Below, piece by piece: positions 1-9,349 of a DNA stretch of 64,000 nt (positions are counted from its first letter, which is position 1; each line of letters opens with the position of its first letter). Source of the stretch: Hypomesus transpacificus (lineage: Eukaryota > Chordata > Actinopteri > Osmeriformes > Osmeridae); contig NC_061080.1 in the NCBI RefSeq assembly GCF_021917145.1, positions 4,942,693-5,006,692 on the forward strand, in the 5' to 3' direction. The notes under the pieces are model-generated. The model did not search any database. It was not told the DNA's origin and saw nothing but the letters and a program-made list of their open reading frames with translations. The translations under genes were made by a program, and so were the position numbers.

Positions 1-295
1 TTAATACACCAACTTACCAAAGCAAATCGCTTGTACGTGTGAGCTTGCCTGGCAATAAACCGATTCGGATTCGAAAATCAAGACGTTTAGGGTTTAGCTC
101 TCATGGGCTTGCCCTGAATGTTTATGTACTGGCAAACGTAAAAGGGGTGCTTCCCTCCATGAATGCCAATTCAAAAGCAGGTGTGAAGCAAAAACTAAAG
201 ATCGTAATCACACCACAAAGCTACCAAAGTCAGTTTGGATCATCTGGATCTGGCCAAATTGTTCTAAGATTCAAAAGAAAAATATCTTGAATGAA

Positions 296-508
296 TCACT
301 GGTATGAAATGATTTGGAAATTTGACTGAAAGACAAAAGCCTTGGAAGAAATGCCGGTATCAGGGTGGACCTGCTTCAACACTTTGTAAACATAGATAGC
401 ATAACTCTCTTTCCTAGACTTTCTACGCTTCTTGCCGCCTTTTGTGGCAGTTTTGGAAACCGCCTTCTTGGAGCCCTTCTTGGGCGCGGACTTCGCTGGC
501 TCGGGCAT
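296..508 (-). pseudogene. H2B: Histone H2B, truncated by internal deletion (left copy)
   Basis: The first 57 residues match the intact H2B at 16,515-16,889: the basic N-terminal tail from [12 protein letters not shown] to SSKA, including the start of the histone fold ([19 protein letters not shown]). The frame then enters former 3' flanking sequence and reads 13 unrelated residues ([13 protein letters not shown]) to a stop. The cause is loss of 454 bp, equivalent to right-arm 16,685-17,138, which removes histone-fold helices 2 and 3, the C-terminal helix and the 3' stem-loop. The promoter, TATA box and start are intact, so it may still be transcribed, but the product could not pair with H2A and the mRNA would lack the histone 3' end. 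It is head-to-head with H2A at 1280. Confidence 0.9.
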
Positions 509-563
509 GACTTCTGCTATGAACGCTTCTTCACGATATAAAGGAGTGGAGGTTCAGTTCTCA

Positions 564-573
564 CTTTATATAG
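564..573 (-). promoter_or_regulatory. TATA box of left H2B
   Basis: On the minus strand this reads CTATATAAAG, about 56 bases upstream of the H2B start codon. The same sequence precedes the intact copy at 16,450-16,459. Confidence 0.75.
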
Positions 574-1165
574 AGGGAGGGATGTAAATGTATAAGGCAC
601 GCCTCCCGCTCTTTACAACGTTGAGGCGATAACTCTTTCTGGACTAGCCATGTAAGTTAAACGCGCATGCGCTTCACCTCTTCCTGGACATCATCATTGT
701 AAATGAGAATTGGTTCTCAATTGATTTTACCTGGATAAATAAAGGTCAAATAAACATCCCGCCTCCTCAATTTACCTTCTCCCGGTCGGTCTTTTATCAT
801 CCTACTGAACCTCTATAATGTACTTTAGCCGCTTTAGGGCTGCTAAGCTCGCCTTCTTTCAACACTGCGGTTTTTCAAAAGTTGGGCCTCTTATATTAGC
901 TATAGGCGCCAAGGGTGACGGGTGTTGTCTTGGGTCTTGACTAAACCGTCTGGTGTGTGCAGTCTTTTACATGGCCGATTACATGGTCGTGTCTGTGGTC
1001 TCCCACGTTTTAAAAATCGGTTAAGATTTGAACATTCTCAAACCTGCACGAAGCATAAGAGCGCGAAACAGTCGCGGAGGAAAGAGAAGTCGGTGAAAAG
1101 CCGGCTCATGAATGTGCGCGCGCATCGACACCGGGTAAGGCGGAAGGAAGGCATAATCTTTCTCC

Positions 1166-1227
1166 GATTGGATAGGACCGCACCGACTTAATGGCCAATG
1201 AGACTCAGTTCTAGGGGAGTATATATC
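1166..1227 (+). promoter_or_regulatory. H2A promoter: two CCAAT boxes and a TATA box (left copy)
   Basis: An inverted CCAAT box (ATTGG, 1167-1171), a forward CCAAT box (1195-1199) and TATATAT (1220-1226) lie 50-110 bases before the H2A start. This is the usual promoter layout of replication-dependent histone genes. The 770-bp gap between the two histone starts is a shared divergent promoter region. Confidence 0.75.
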
Positions 1228-1270
1228 TGTGGAGCGACTTCCTGTTGCAATCTAGTTTGAATCTTACTGA

Positions 1271-1666
<396 letters not shown>

Positions 1667-1697
1667 TTGAGGCCAGTACTCACTGTCAAATCCCAAA

Positions 1698-1713
1698 GGC
1701 TCTTTTAAGAGCC
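1698..1713 (+). terminator. Histone mRNA 3' stem-loop (left H2A)
   Basis: GGCTCTTTTAAGAGCC followed by ACCCA is the six-base-pair stem, four-base loop and flank recognised by SLBP. It directs 3' cleavage of non-polyadenylated histone mRNA. Confidence 0.95.
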
Positions 1714-2453
1714 ACCCACTTGTCTTAAAAGCGCACTATGTCCGTTTGAGTAATAACCTGAAGTAGTTAGACTGTGGATATGAGTGAAATGTCATGACGC
1801 TTGGTCTACTCTAGGCCGAGTCCATAATAGTTTTTTTTACTCCAGAATGGCTACTGAATCCCATCAAAGTTATGGTGGACCTCTTTTTCAGAAATCTCAT
1901 GGGATGAAAGGGAATTGTAGTGCACGTGGGTATTTAAAGATACTAATTGTGTAGTGACCCGACCAGACAGATGTTACATGTTGGGCTGTTGGTTGTTTGC
2001 CATTGCCCAGTGTTCGTGGGGTCTCACATGCCGATCGGCCTGCTGTCTGCCAATTGCGGTAGTGCCCAGAGTGTTATGATGCCGGGTGTCCTGGTTGTTG
2101 GTGGAGGGGCATGGAGAGGGGGTTGGGCAAGGGGTGATGGGGCATTGGCGGTTATAGGACCAGTTTTGGTCTTTGTTCTTCCTGTTACGCCTGGGTTATT
2201 GAAGAGGTTGTCACGATTGTTTTGTGTGTTACCATTCTTTTATTTGGCGTGGGCTATGGCCAATCAGTAGCCTGTGTGACACTGGGTGAATAAACCTTAA
2301 CTTCTGAAACGTCATCGCATGTCTAGACAATTGTTGCTTTCTGATCTAGTCGGTCATTACAATATATTCGTTAGTCTTAAAGGGGTCATTGACTGCAAAA
2401 CAGTTTACCTTGTCATAGTTGAATAACGACAGTTTGGTGGGTAAAATGGACAT

Positions 2454-2781
2454 ATGAATCTCAAAGTCCATTGACACCTGTTTCCTATGCAAATCTGACA
2501 ATTCGAAACTGCCGCTGTAAAACGGTCTGTTTCCAAGAAGCCATGTAGCTCCACCTTTTTTGACTCTTGTCTGCACCTTTGTCACGCCCCAAAATCTTTT
2601 TAGGAAGGGAGAAGGAGCACCCTAACCATACGTTGCCATCTCACTGTGGATTTTGAATTGAAATGTAAGCAGTTCAAGTCCAGTGAATAACCTAAAATGC
2701 TAAAAAGGTAAACTGCCTGAGGTTAAGAAAAGTAGTTTAAGTTTTTCAATTAACAAAGGAAGACAGACAGACCATTACATA
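2454..2781. other. Unassigned sequence between inverted repeat and nested elements
   Basis: Unique sequence just inside the left arm. I see no gene or recognisable repeat. The 79-codon minus frame that crosses into it starts in the arm and has no family features. Confidence 0.5.
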
Positions 2782-3344
2782 CGGTGGCCGACATGTGCAA
2801 ACGCGCGGCAAATGAAGAAAACACATGCAAATTAAGAAAACATCTTCATGAATTTGACAACACATGCGCAGCATTCAGAGCGCTTGCAAATACACACAAG
2901 ACAACCAACTACATAAACGAAACAAACTTCTATGTTCTCTTTCGCTCCGTGGGTCGGAAAATCAAGCTATACTTAGCGCTCCTCCTGGCCTGGTCAACTT
3001 CCGTTGTGAAAACTGGATGCAACGTTTTTGGTTTGCGTGCATGCTTTCGTTTTTGCAACGCGTTTATGTGTGTGCAGCGCGTTTGCTGAATGCTGCGCAT
3101 GTGTTGTCAAATTCATGAAGATGTTTTCTTAACCCTCTGGTGCGGTCACTACAGTGGACAGCTATTCAAAACTCTGTTTCTTGTATATGCATGGGTTTTG
3201 GTGGTTTAGTTGCACATCAGCCACTCTAGTGGACGCTTTTGCATCATCCCATACACTGCTACCCACTGGCCAGTTGTTCTAAGTGAAACAAAGCTTTCGA
3301 AATTCCAAGATGGCCGACGAATTTTCAAAAATGCTATCTAGCGC

Positions 3345-3500
3345 TAGCCTGGCTACCAGCCCAACTTCTCCCCGCCCACAAAAAAATGTAGTCGGGAAGT
3401 TGGGTCTGGAGGGTCTCTATTGTAGCCTGGCTGCCAGCCCAACTTCTCCCCGCCCCCAAAAAAATTTGGTCGGGAACTTGGGTCTGGAGGGTCTCGTATT
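3345..3500. repeat. Two tandem 78-bp units
   Basis: The unit beginning TAGCCTGGCT and ending with a GGGTCTGGAGGGTCTC block occurs twice with a few substitutions. It forms the left end of the inner DNA element. Confidence 0.85.
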
Positions 3501-3642
3501 GGGGACCAACTACAGAAAACCAGAATCTGGGCGAACCAATGAAATTGCCAGGGCGGGCTTTATACGATGATGGACAGATGATCAACAGTAACGTAATCAC
3601 CCACGTCACAAAAGAGCGCTTAAGTTGAATTCGTTTTGAACA

Positions 3643-3893
3643 AACATTGCCACCGCTGGAGATCTGGGATGTTATGATTCTGCCATCGAGTCTGTTTTAG
3701 AAGACATCGACAGCGCATTATTTTTGAAAGAGGAACAGAGAGACGCAATCAAGGCATTTGTGATGGAAAATATGTTTTTGCCGTCCTTCCTACGGGATTC
3801 GGTAAAAGTTTAATTTATCAGCTGGCCCCGATGGTCGCGAAGAAGATAGGACACATTGAAAACCCAGTGGCCATTGTGGTTTCTCCTTTTCTT
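3643..3893 (+). pseudogene. RecQ-like DNA helicase N-terminal fragment
   Basis: Two reading frames together give a RecQ-type helicase start. First comes a lead segment ending DSALFLKEEQRDAIKAFV (about 3682-3750), which resembles the Q-motif-like LKEEQ...AI region. After a one-base frame break near 3757 comes the Walker A motif LPTGFGKSLIYQL (Walker A codons 3786-3809), then AIVVSP, the motif Ia region (to about 3893). No DEAD/DEVH box or later motifs follow in any frame. The fragment lies inside a small DNA element. It is either captured host sequence or a relic of an element-encoded helicase. An ATG with MADEFSKML (3310) lies just outside the inner insertion and could be its original start. 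Confidence 0.65.
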
Positions 3894-4669
3894 TTGTGGA
3901 GTTGTAATCCTAAACGGAGAACTTGTTCGTATATGCATTGCCCTTTATTGTTTCGCTCAAAAAGGTTGACCGTGTGAACAAGTACTCCCCCTACCCTTAA
4001 ATTAATTTTACAACACCGGCAAAAATCTTTGTATTCATTCGTCAAGCATACTTCAAGTCTGCTTGCAGTTTAGTCAGATAATGTATAATAAAGATCCTTA
4101 AACAGGCTCTGGTTTAGTTCTGTTGACAACAACGATGCGGCGCTTAACATACGTCACATACTCTGTTGCTCTGATTGGTTGTAGATCTATCCATTTGAGC
4201 CAAGAGGCATTTGTTTTCCAGGCTCGTTTGAAACACTCCCCGTAGTCACAGCCCAACGGAGAGTTTTCAGGCTCCTTTTCTGACCAGAATTATGAGTATG
4301 ACAACGTCAGGCTAATCTAGCGCTTAAATATCTTGCCAATCGTCGGTAAAAAAATGTTTTAACATAAAATAACTAAGGAGCAGTGCTATTGTAAAATCGC
4401 AAAAAAAAGTATTGCTTTTATTTTTTAGAGGAAATTACGACTGATCATCTGTCCACTAAATTGGACATCATGTGTCAGAGGCTTTAAATCACCCAAGATT
4501 TAATCCAGTACTGCAACGTTGATTTTCGATATTTTGATATGCAACAACTTTTTGGGGTGTCATAATTTGATGTTTTTTTTACCTGCCTGTTTGGTTTTTG
4601 CTCCAACAACACTTATTTGACTTTATTCTACACTAGTTACCTGGTAAACCAGCTAATTATTAGATTCAG

Positions 4670-4891
4670 GTGTGCTACATTGTTGGGGCTAAACTCTACA
4701 GGCAGGTAGCTCCCCAGGACCAGGGTTGGAGACCCCTGTAACAAATGTTTTTCACACCTGATTCAAATGATTGAGTTGTTATCTACCTCATCAGAAGCCT
4801 GATAATGACCATTCATTTGAATCAGGTGTGTTGGAGCAGGGGAAACATGCAGGGCAGGGATGTCCCTAAGGACTGGGTTTGAGAACCACTG
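4670..4891. mobile_element. hAT-type palindromic MITE, first copy
   Basis: The right end reads TTTGAGAACCACTG, the reverse of the CAGTGGTTCTCAA terminus common in fish hAT-type MITEs. The body is palindromic: CACACCTGATTCAAATGA near 4754 is matched in reverse at about 4816-4833. The left boundary is unclear. Confidence 0.6.
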
Positions 4892-4899
4892 GCCTACAA

Positions 4900-5010
4900 C
4901 AGTGGTTCTCAACCCTGGTCCTCAAGTACACTCTGTCCTGAATGTTTTAGATATTTCCCTGTTCCACCACACTTGATTCAAATGAATGGGTTGTTATCTG
5001 ATAACGGTAA
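4900..5010. mobile_element. hAT-type MITE, second, truncated copy
   Basis: It starts CAGTGGTTCTCAACCC at 4900 and runs through the same family's interior, then loses similarity after about 5010. It is exactly 8 bases (GCCTACAA) from the end of the previous copy, the size of an hAT target duplication. Confidence 0.55.
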
Positions 5011-5435
5011 AGGGAGAGGGAAGAGGCTGAGGAGTCATATTTCATTGCATTTCATTGAGAAAGATGGTAAAAATGTGACACAATAGTTTTAACAGCATAA
5101 TATATTATTTTTCTCATTGATTTGGTTAATCCATATTTTTTAAACTTCTTATTTTTTTACAACCCTGATGCATGCTGCCCACCTGAGTGGACAAAAAATA
5201 TTTTGTAAAAAAAAAAGTGTGTACAAAATAAATAATGTTCAACTTCATTTTTGTATGCCTAAAGAAGACTAAAACGCATGGGGGGAAAAATCCAAACTAA
5301 GGTTGTCATAATTCATGCATCAGAGGGTTTTCTTAATTTGCTTGTGTTTTGTGTATTTGCATGTGTTTTTTTAATTTGCAGTGCGTTTGCACGTCGGTGA
5401 CCGTAATTATAACCCTTAAAAGTGTAGGTCTTTAC

Positions 5436-5626
5436 TTTAGATCAAACCACCTGTCCTGCATGTGTTAGATGTTTCCCTGCTCCAACACACCTGATTCAAA
5501 TGAATGGGTCGTTATCTAGCTCTGTAGAAGCCTGGTAAAGAACATGCATTTGAAGGTGTGTTGGAGCAGGGAAACATCTAAAACATGCAGGACAGGTGGT
5601 CCCTGAGGACAAGTTTGAGAACCACT
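5436..5626. mobile_element. hAT-type palindromic MITE, third copy
   Basis: Same family as 4,670-5,010. Inverted halves share CCTGCTCCAACACACCT and its reverse complement, and the right terminus is TTTGAGAACCACTG. The left terminus is degraded. Confidence 0.65.
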
Positions 5627-7224
5627 GCTAGACATTGTAAACTACCAAGTCAAGAAAGTGAATCACACAGTAGGCCTACTCAACATATGTATTATAGATC
5701 TATAAAGTGCAGGTGTCTGATACACTCAAGTTGAGCATTTCAGAAGACTGGACAAAGAACACAGGAATCAGGGCAGTTAAATAGTAGCCTATGGCTGTTT
5801 ATCAATCCGAAGAACGCTGAGAATGCAAGTACATTCTTTTGAAGAACGTTCTGGCAAGCCTCGCGAGAATGGTCTTGCAATGAATTGAGATGGTTAGGGT
5901 TTTCCTGGACTCGCAGCATTATGATAACATATGATGACAAACTACAAAAACTAGATAACAAAGCTAAAAAATGGTCCTGGACCTGTAATTTTAATTTACA
6001 AATTAGCCGTTTCATCAATAAAATAAGAAATTTTTCAGCGACTAAACTGCCTATTTCTCGTCACATTTTAATTCAGATGCTGATTTACACGTACCGTTTA
6101 GCTGAAATATGAAAAGTAAAAAAATTACAGTTGTGAGGTTTTTCCGCCTGGCTTGACATCTTGCAATGACTTCTGGGAAATCAGAAGCGTTCTCGCTGGT
6201 CAAGTCACCATCCGATGCATCCTCGATAAAAGGGGCGGATCAGGAACATTTCCGGGTATTTTTGGCGTTCTTGGTGACTTGTGTTCTTTGGATTGGAACC
6301 GTACTTGGGCAATAAAAGATGACGTCAAACGAGTTCGCAAGAACACAAGATGGAAAAAAACGTGGATTGATAAACAGCCTATGACTATGGGTTTTTTTAC
6401 TCACGAGAAATGTCAGGGGGTGATAATCAACATAGCCTTTGCAAGCACAGAAAGAGGCCGCATGATAGATAACTTTTGTTTAGGTCATTAGATATAGAGC
6501 TTCTAGAAATGGCCTTGACGCTCTTCCTATTTTCCTTGTTCAAAGTTGCATGGCATTATACACTTTGGTAATATTGTGACCACTGACCTACACTAGTGTC
6601 ACAGGCATGTCTTAGTCGCACCTTACAAAGAACTAACTTATGGCTATGCAGGCATAAGCAAACAGACAGTTTATCAATGATACAAGCAACATAATTCATA
6701 GAGGCATATTTCTCTCCTGGAAATGACCAATATGTTCTCATGAGCTATTTAGCAGGGTATAGATCAACCATTGTTTATTATATATAGAGTATTCCAAACA
6801 GTATAAAAGTAATCATTATCTTTAATTAACTGACCAGTGGTTAAGGACAGACCTCTTCGATACACAGTAGCCTAGGGGTGTACGTTCACTTAAGGTTTAG
6901 AACAATTATTGGGCTACACCACTAAAACAAAATGTAAGGCAGTATTAAAATGGGAAAAACATCAAAGTTAATAACATGTAGACTACATATTAATCTATTT
7001 TCAGTCTTTGAAAAGCAGTGTTTTGGCTACACAAAGGAAAGAATTAAAGTGAGATAGGCCACAAAAAAATAGTTGAGATATTATCCACTGCCTGACTTAA
7101 ATAAGAACCAACAGTTTAAAGAGGGATCCATGTTTAATGCCGTTGTCATTACGGTTTATTGTGCGGCTCAAAAAATATTAATTATGATACATTAAATGGC
7201 CTATTAACATGGGGGAACGAGTAT
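5627..7224. other. Gene-free stretch before the copia element
   Basis: Mostly AT-rich sequence. Open frames at 5885-6112 and 6153-6491 have no domain, no start context and no splice pattern I recognise. I see no RNA gene or clear transposon boundary. Confidence 0.5.
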
Positions 7225-7229
7225 AGCAC
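7225..7229. repeat. Target-site duplication of copia element (left)
   Basis: AGCAC, repeated exactly at 14,370-14,374 immediately after the 3' LTR. Confidence 0.9.
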
Positions 7230-7552
7230 TGTTAAAATGTAAGCCTATTTTTTATGTTCTCAGGTTACATGACTGTAAATATGATTTACTCTTAGCGACA
7301 CAAGAGAGCGCAAGAGCACACAATAATTAATGTGATGAATGTTTATGTATTGTATTGTGACCTAATGGACTTCCCGTACATGGACATTTTTATGCGTAAC
7401 GTTTCTTGCTTTAAAAAAGTTAGTTCGCGCTCAACCCAACTGGCAGATGGCCACATTTCATTGTTATGGAATAAATGTCCTATAATGAGAGAAGTCGTCA
7501 GCCTCCTTCATACGCATCGTCAGCAGCACCACTCTGCTGATAAAACTCAACA
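7230..7552 (+). repeat. 5' LTR of copia element
   Basis: 323 bp, TG...CA, nearly identical to 14,049-14,369. Its AATAAA at about 7471 may serve as the polyadenylation signal in the 3' copy. Confidence 0.95.
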
Positions 7553-7566
7553 GGTTATGGGCCCAG
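7553..7566 (+). promoter_or_regulatory. Primer-binding site (internal initiator tRNA-Met)
   Basis: GGTTATGGGCCCAG follows the 5' LTR directly. It is complementary to the anticodon stem-loop of eukaryotic initiator tRNA-Met, not to its 3' CCA end. This is the mode described for Drosophila copia, which is primed by a 5' half-molecule of that tRNA. Confidence 0.85.
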
Positions 7567-7665
7567 GAGGCGTTTGGAGGAGAAGATAGTCGACGAAAGC
7601 CAAGAAAGTTGCAACGGATCGCGTGCTGAGGAAGGCTGCTAACCTGAGAAGAGGGGCAAGCTAGC

Positions 7666-9349
7666 ATGGCAGAGCAACGAAGGGCAAGTAGCAGCAGGCT
7701 ACATCGACTGGTATTCGACGGCGACGAAGCAAAGTATGAAGTTTGGGAAACTAAATTGTTGGGATACTTTCGTTTATTAGGGCTGAAAAACACTGTGTTG
7801 AATGAGCCAGTAGAAGAAGCTGAAAAAGCAGCAGATCCTGAGAAAAACGCGGACGCCTATGCAGAGTTGATCCTAATGCTAGATGACAAAAGTCTGTCTC
7901 TGGTAATGAGAGATGCTCAAGATGATGGCAGAAAAGCATTAAATATTCTGAGAGACTATTATGCAGGGAAGGGAAAGCCTCGTATAATTAGTTTGTACAA
8001 CACGCTGACCTCACTTCAAAAGTCCATCGGCGAAAGTGTAATGGACTATCATTAGAGCAGAGACCGCCATAACTGCCCTAAGAAGCGCGAGAGAAACGCT
8101 GGGGGACAGTTTTCTGGTGGTGCTGAAGGGATTGCCAGAGAGCTTCAAGCCATTCGCAATTCATGTGGCGCACACCTACGAAAACATCACGTTTGCTGAC
8201 TTCAAGACCAAATTGCGGAGTTTCGAGGAAACCGAGAACATCAGAGCAACCGGGTCGAACGATGACAGCGTGATGAAGACCCAGGGGAGAACCGGACGGC
8301 GACCTCCCAGTAGCAGCGCACATGGACCGGGCAAAGACGACAGCGAGATGGTGTGCTTCAAGTGCGGGACCAAGGGGCACCGAGCGAGAGCGTGTCGACA
8401 GAAGACGTGGTGTAGTGTTTGCAAAAGTGACACACACAGGGACGCAGACCGAAGGGACGGCGTGAGCAAAGTGTCGGAGAATGCTGAGGTAAAGGAGGAC
8501 TTCGCGTCCAAGATGGCGGACGGAAGGGCCAGTAACCAGCGGCAGCCGGCGCGCACCATCCAGGAGAGGGGCCTGATGGTGGACACCCGGGCCACATCCC
8601 ACATCATCAACGACATCGCCTTGTTCACAAGTTTCGACAGCACCTTCAGGCCAGAGACTCACAGCGTCGAGTTGGCTGATGGGACCAGATGCAGCGGCGT
8701 CGCTCAGCGGAGAGGCACGGCAGTGGTTACCCTCATCGACAGCAGTGGACAGCGGTGCAATGCGAAACTGTTGGACGCTCTGTATGTGTCGTCGTACCCG
8801 CAGAACATTTTCTCGGTGAAGGCAGCAACCACGAGTGGGTCCACAGTCGTCTTCAAAGAAGACAATGATGTCTTGATAACCAGATATGGTACCAGGTTTG
8901 ACATTCATGTGTTTGGCAGGTTGTACTACCTGCACACTGAGATTGAGTCAACTGATGATAAGTGTAATGCAACCCATGACATCCAAGCATGGCATGAGAT
9001 ACTAGGCCACTGTAATTATGATGATGTGCTTAGGTTACATGATGTTGTTGATGGTATGCAGATCAAGGGAAAAACGAGCAAGCCTGAGCAAGAGTGTGAG
9101 GTGTGTATTCAAGGGAAGTTTACACAAACTAGAAATAGGAACCCCGATGCCAGAGCAAAGGCTCCTTTAGAAATGATACACACAGATCTTGCAGGTCCAA
9201 TAGCCACTGAGTCATTAGATGGGTACAAATATGCACAGTCTTTCACCGATGATTACTCAAATGCAGTATTTGTTTACTTTCTAAAGAAAAAGAGTGACGC
9301 AGTGCAGGCAAGTGAAAAATTCCTTGCAGATGTATCCCCCTATGGGTAG
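7666..9349 (+). pseudogene. copia gag, protease and N-terminal integrase, frame-broken
   Basis: The frame opens at 7666 with a Gag domain of copia type (early residues include RLVFDGDEAKYEVWETKLLGY). The first frame meets TAG at 8053 right after VMDYH. The Gag sequence resumes one frame over at 8051 (IRAETAITALRS), so net one base extra or two lost. Then come a CCHC zinc knuckle (CFKCGTKGHRARAC), a protease with VDTRATSHI where the usual D-S/T-G triad has Arg for Gly (8588-8590), the integrase HHCC zinc region (CEVCIQG) and the first integrase core Asp (HTDLAGP). An in-frame TAG at 9347-9349 ends it. Confidence 0.9.

Larger units (their letters stand above)
3345..4314. mobile_element. Inner DNA element with TAGCCTGRC termini and 9-bp target duplication
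   Basis: The element starts TAGCCTGGC and ends GTCAGGCTA, and is flanked by an exact 9-bp direct repeat ATCTAGCGC (3336-3344 and 4315-4323). The left end contains two tandem copies of a 78-bp unit (from 3345 and from 3423). Inside lies the RecQ-like helicase fragment at 3643-3893. The termini are short, so superfamily assignment is open. Confidence 0.6.
3133..5327. mobile_element. DNA element with CCCTCTG termini and 9-bp target duplication
   Basis: Left end CCCTCTGGTGC, right end GCATCAGAGGG, so inverted repeats CCCTCTGRTGC. The element is bracketed by the exact 9-bp direct repeat TTTTCTTAA (3124-3132 and 5328-5336). Several copies of a CACTNNAGTGGAC-like motif sit inside (3147, 3221, 5178). 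A 9-bp duplication would fit a Mutator-like element; piggyBac is less likely because the right flank is not directly TTAA. The element carries another insertion (3,345-4,314) and two hAT-type MITE ends. Confidence 0.65.
2782..5403. mobile_element. Outer MITE (foldback) with TA target duplication, host of nested elements
   Basis: The ends are imperfect inverted repeats: CGGTGGCCGAC at 2782 and, on the other strand at 5403, CGGTCACCGAC. Each is flanked by TA (2780-2781 and 5404-5405). The inverted similarity continues inward: the segment around 2,840-2,880 is matched in reverse by 3,095-3,132. Without its insertion (3,133-5,327) the element would be only about 430 bp, and it encodes nothing visible. 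Family assignment is uncertain; a TA duplication would fit a Tc1/mariner-type MITE. Confidence 0.6.

Noticed and set aside
39..290. 83-codon frame repeated in both inverted arms (also 17,187-17,501)
   Set aside because: Its duplication follows from the arm duplication, it has no domain and no promoter, and it lies in histone 3' flank.
1947..2270. 107-codon frame present in both arms (also 14,753-15,076)
   Set aside because: Identical because the arms are; low-complexity Val/Gly/Leu composition, no homology recognised, downstream of the H2A stem-loop.
3133..5327. piggyBac assignment from TTAA before CCCTCTG
   Set aside because: The right end is not followed directly by TTAA; the repeat is the 9-mer TTTTCTTAA.
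6153..6491. 112-codon frame before the copia element
   Set aside because: No recognisable domain, no splice or promoter context.
8078..8935. 285-codon minus-strand frame
   Set aside because: Antisense shadow of copia gag/protease; no own features.
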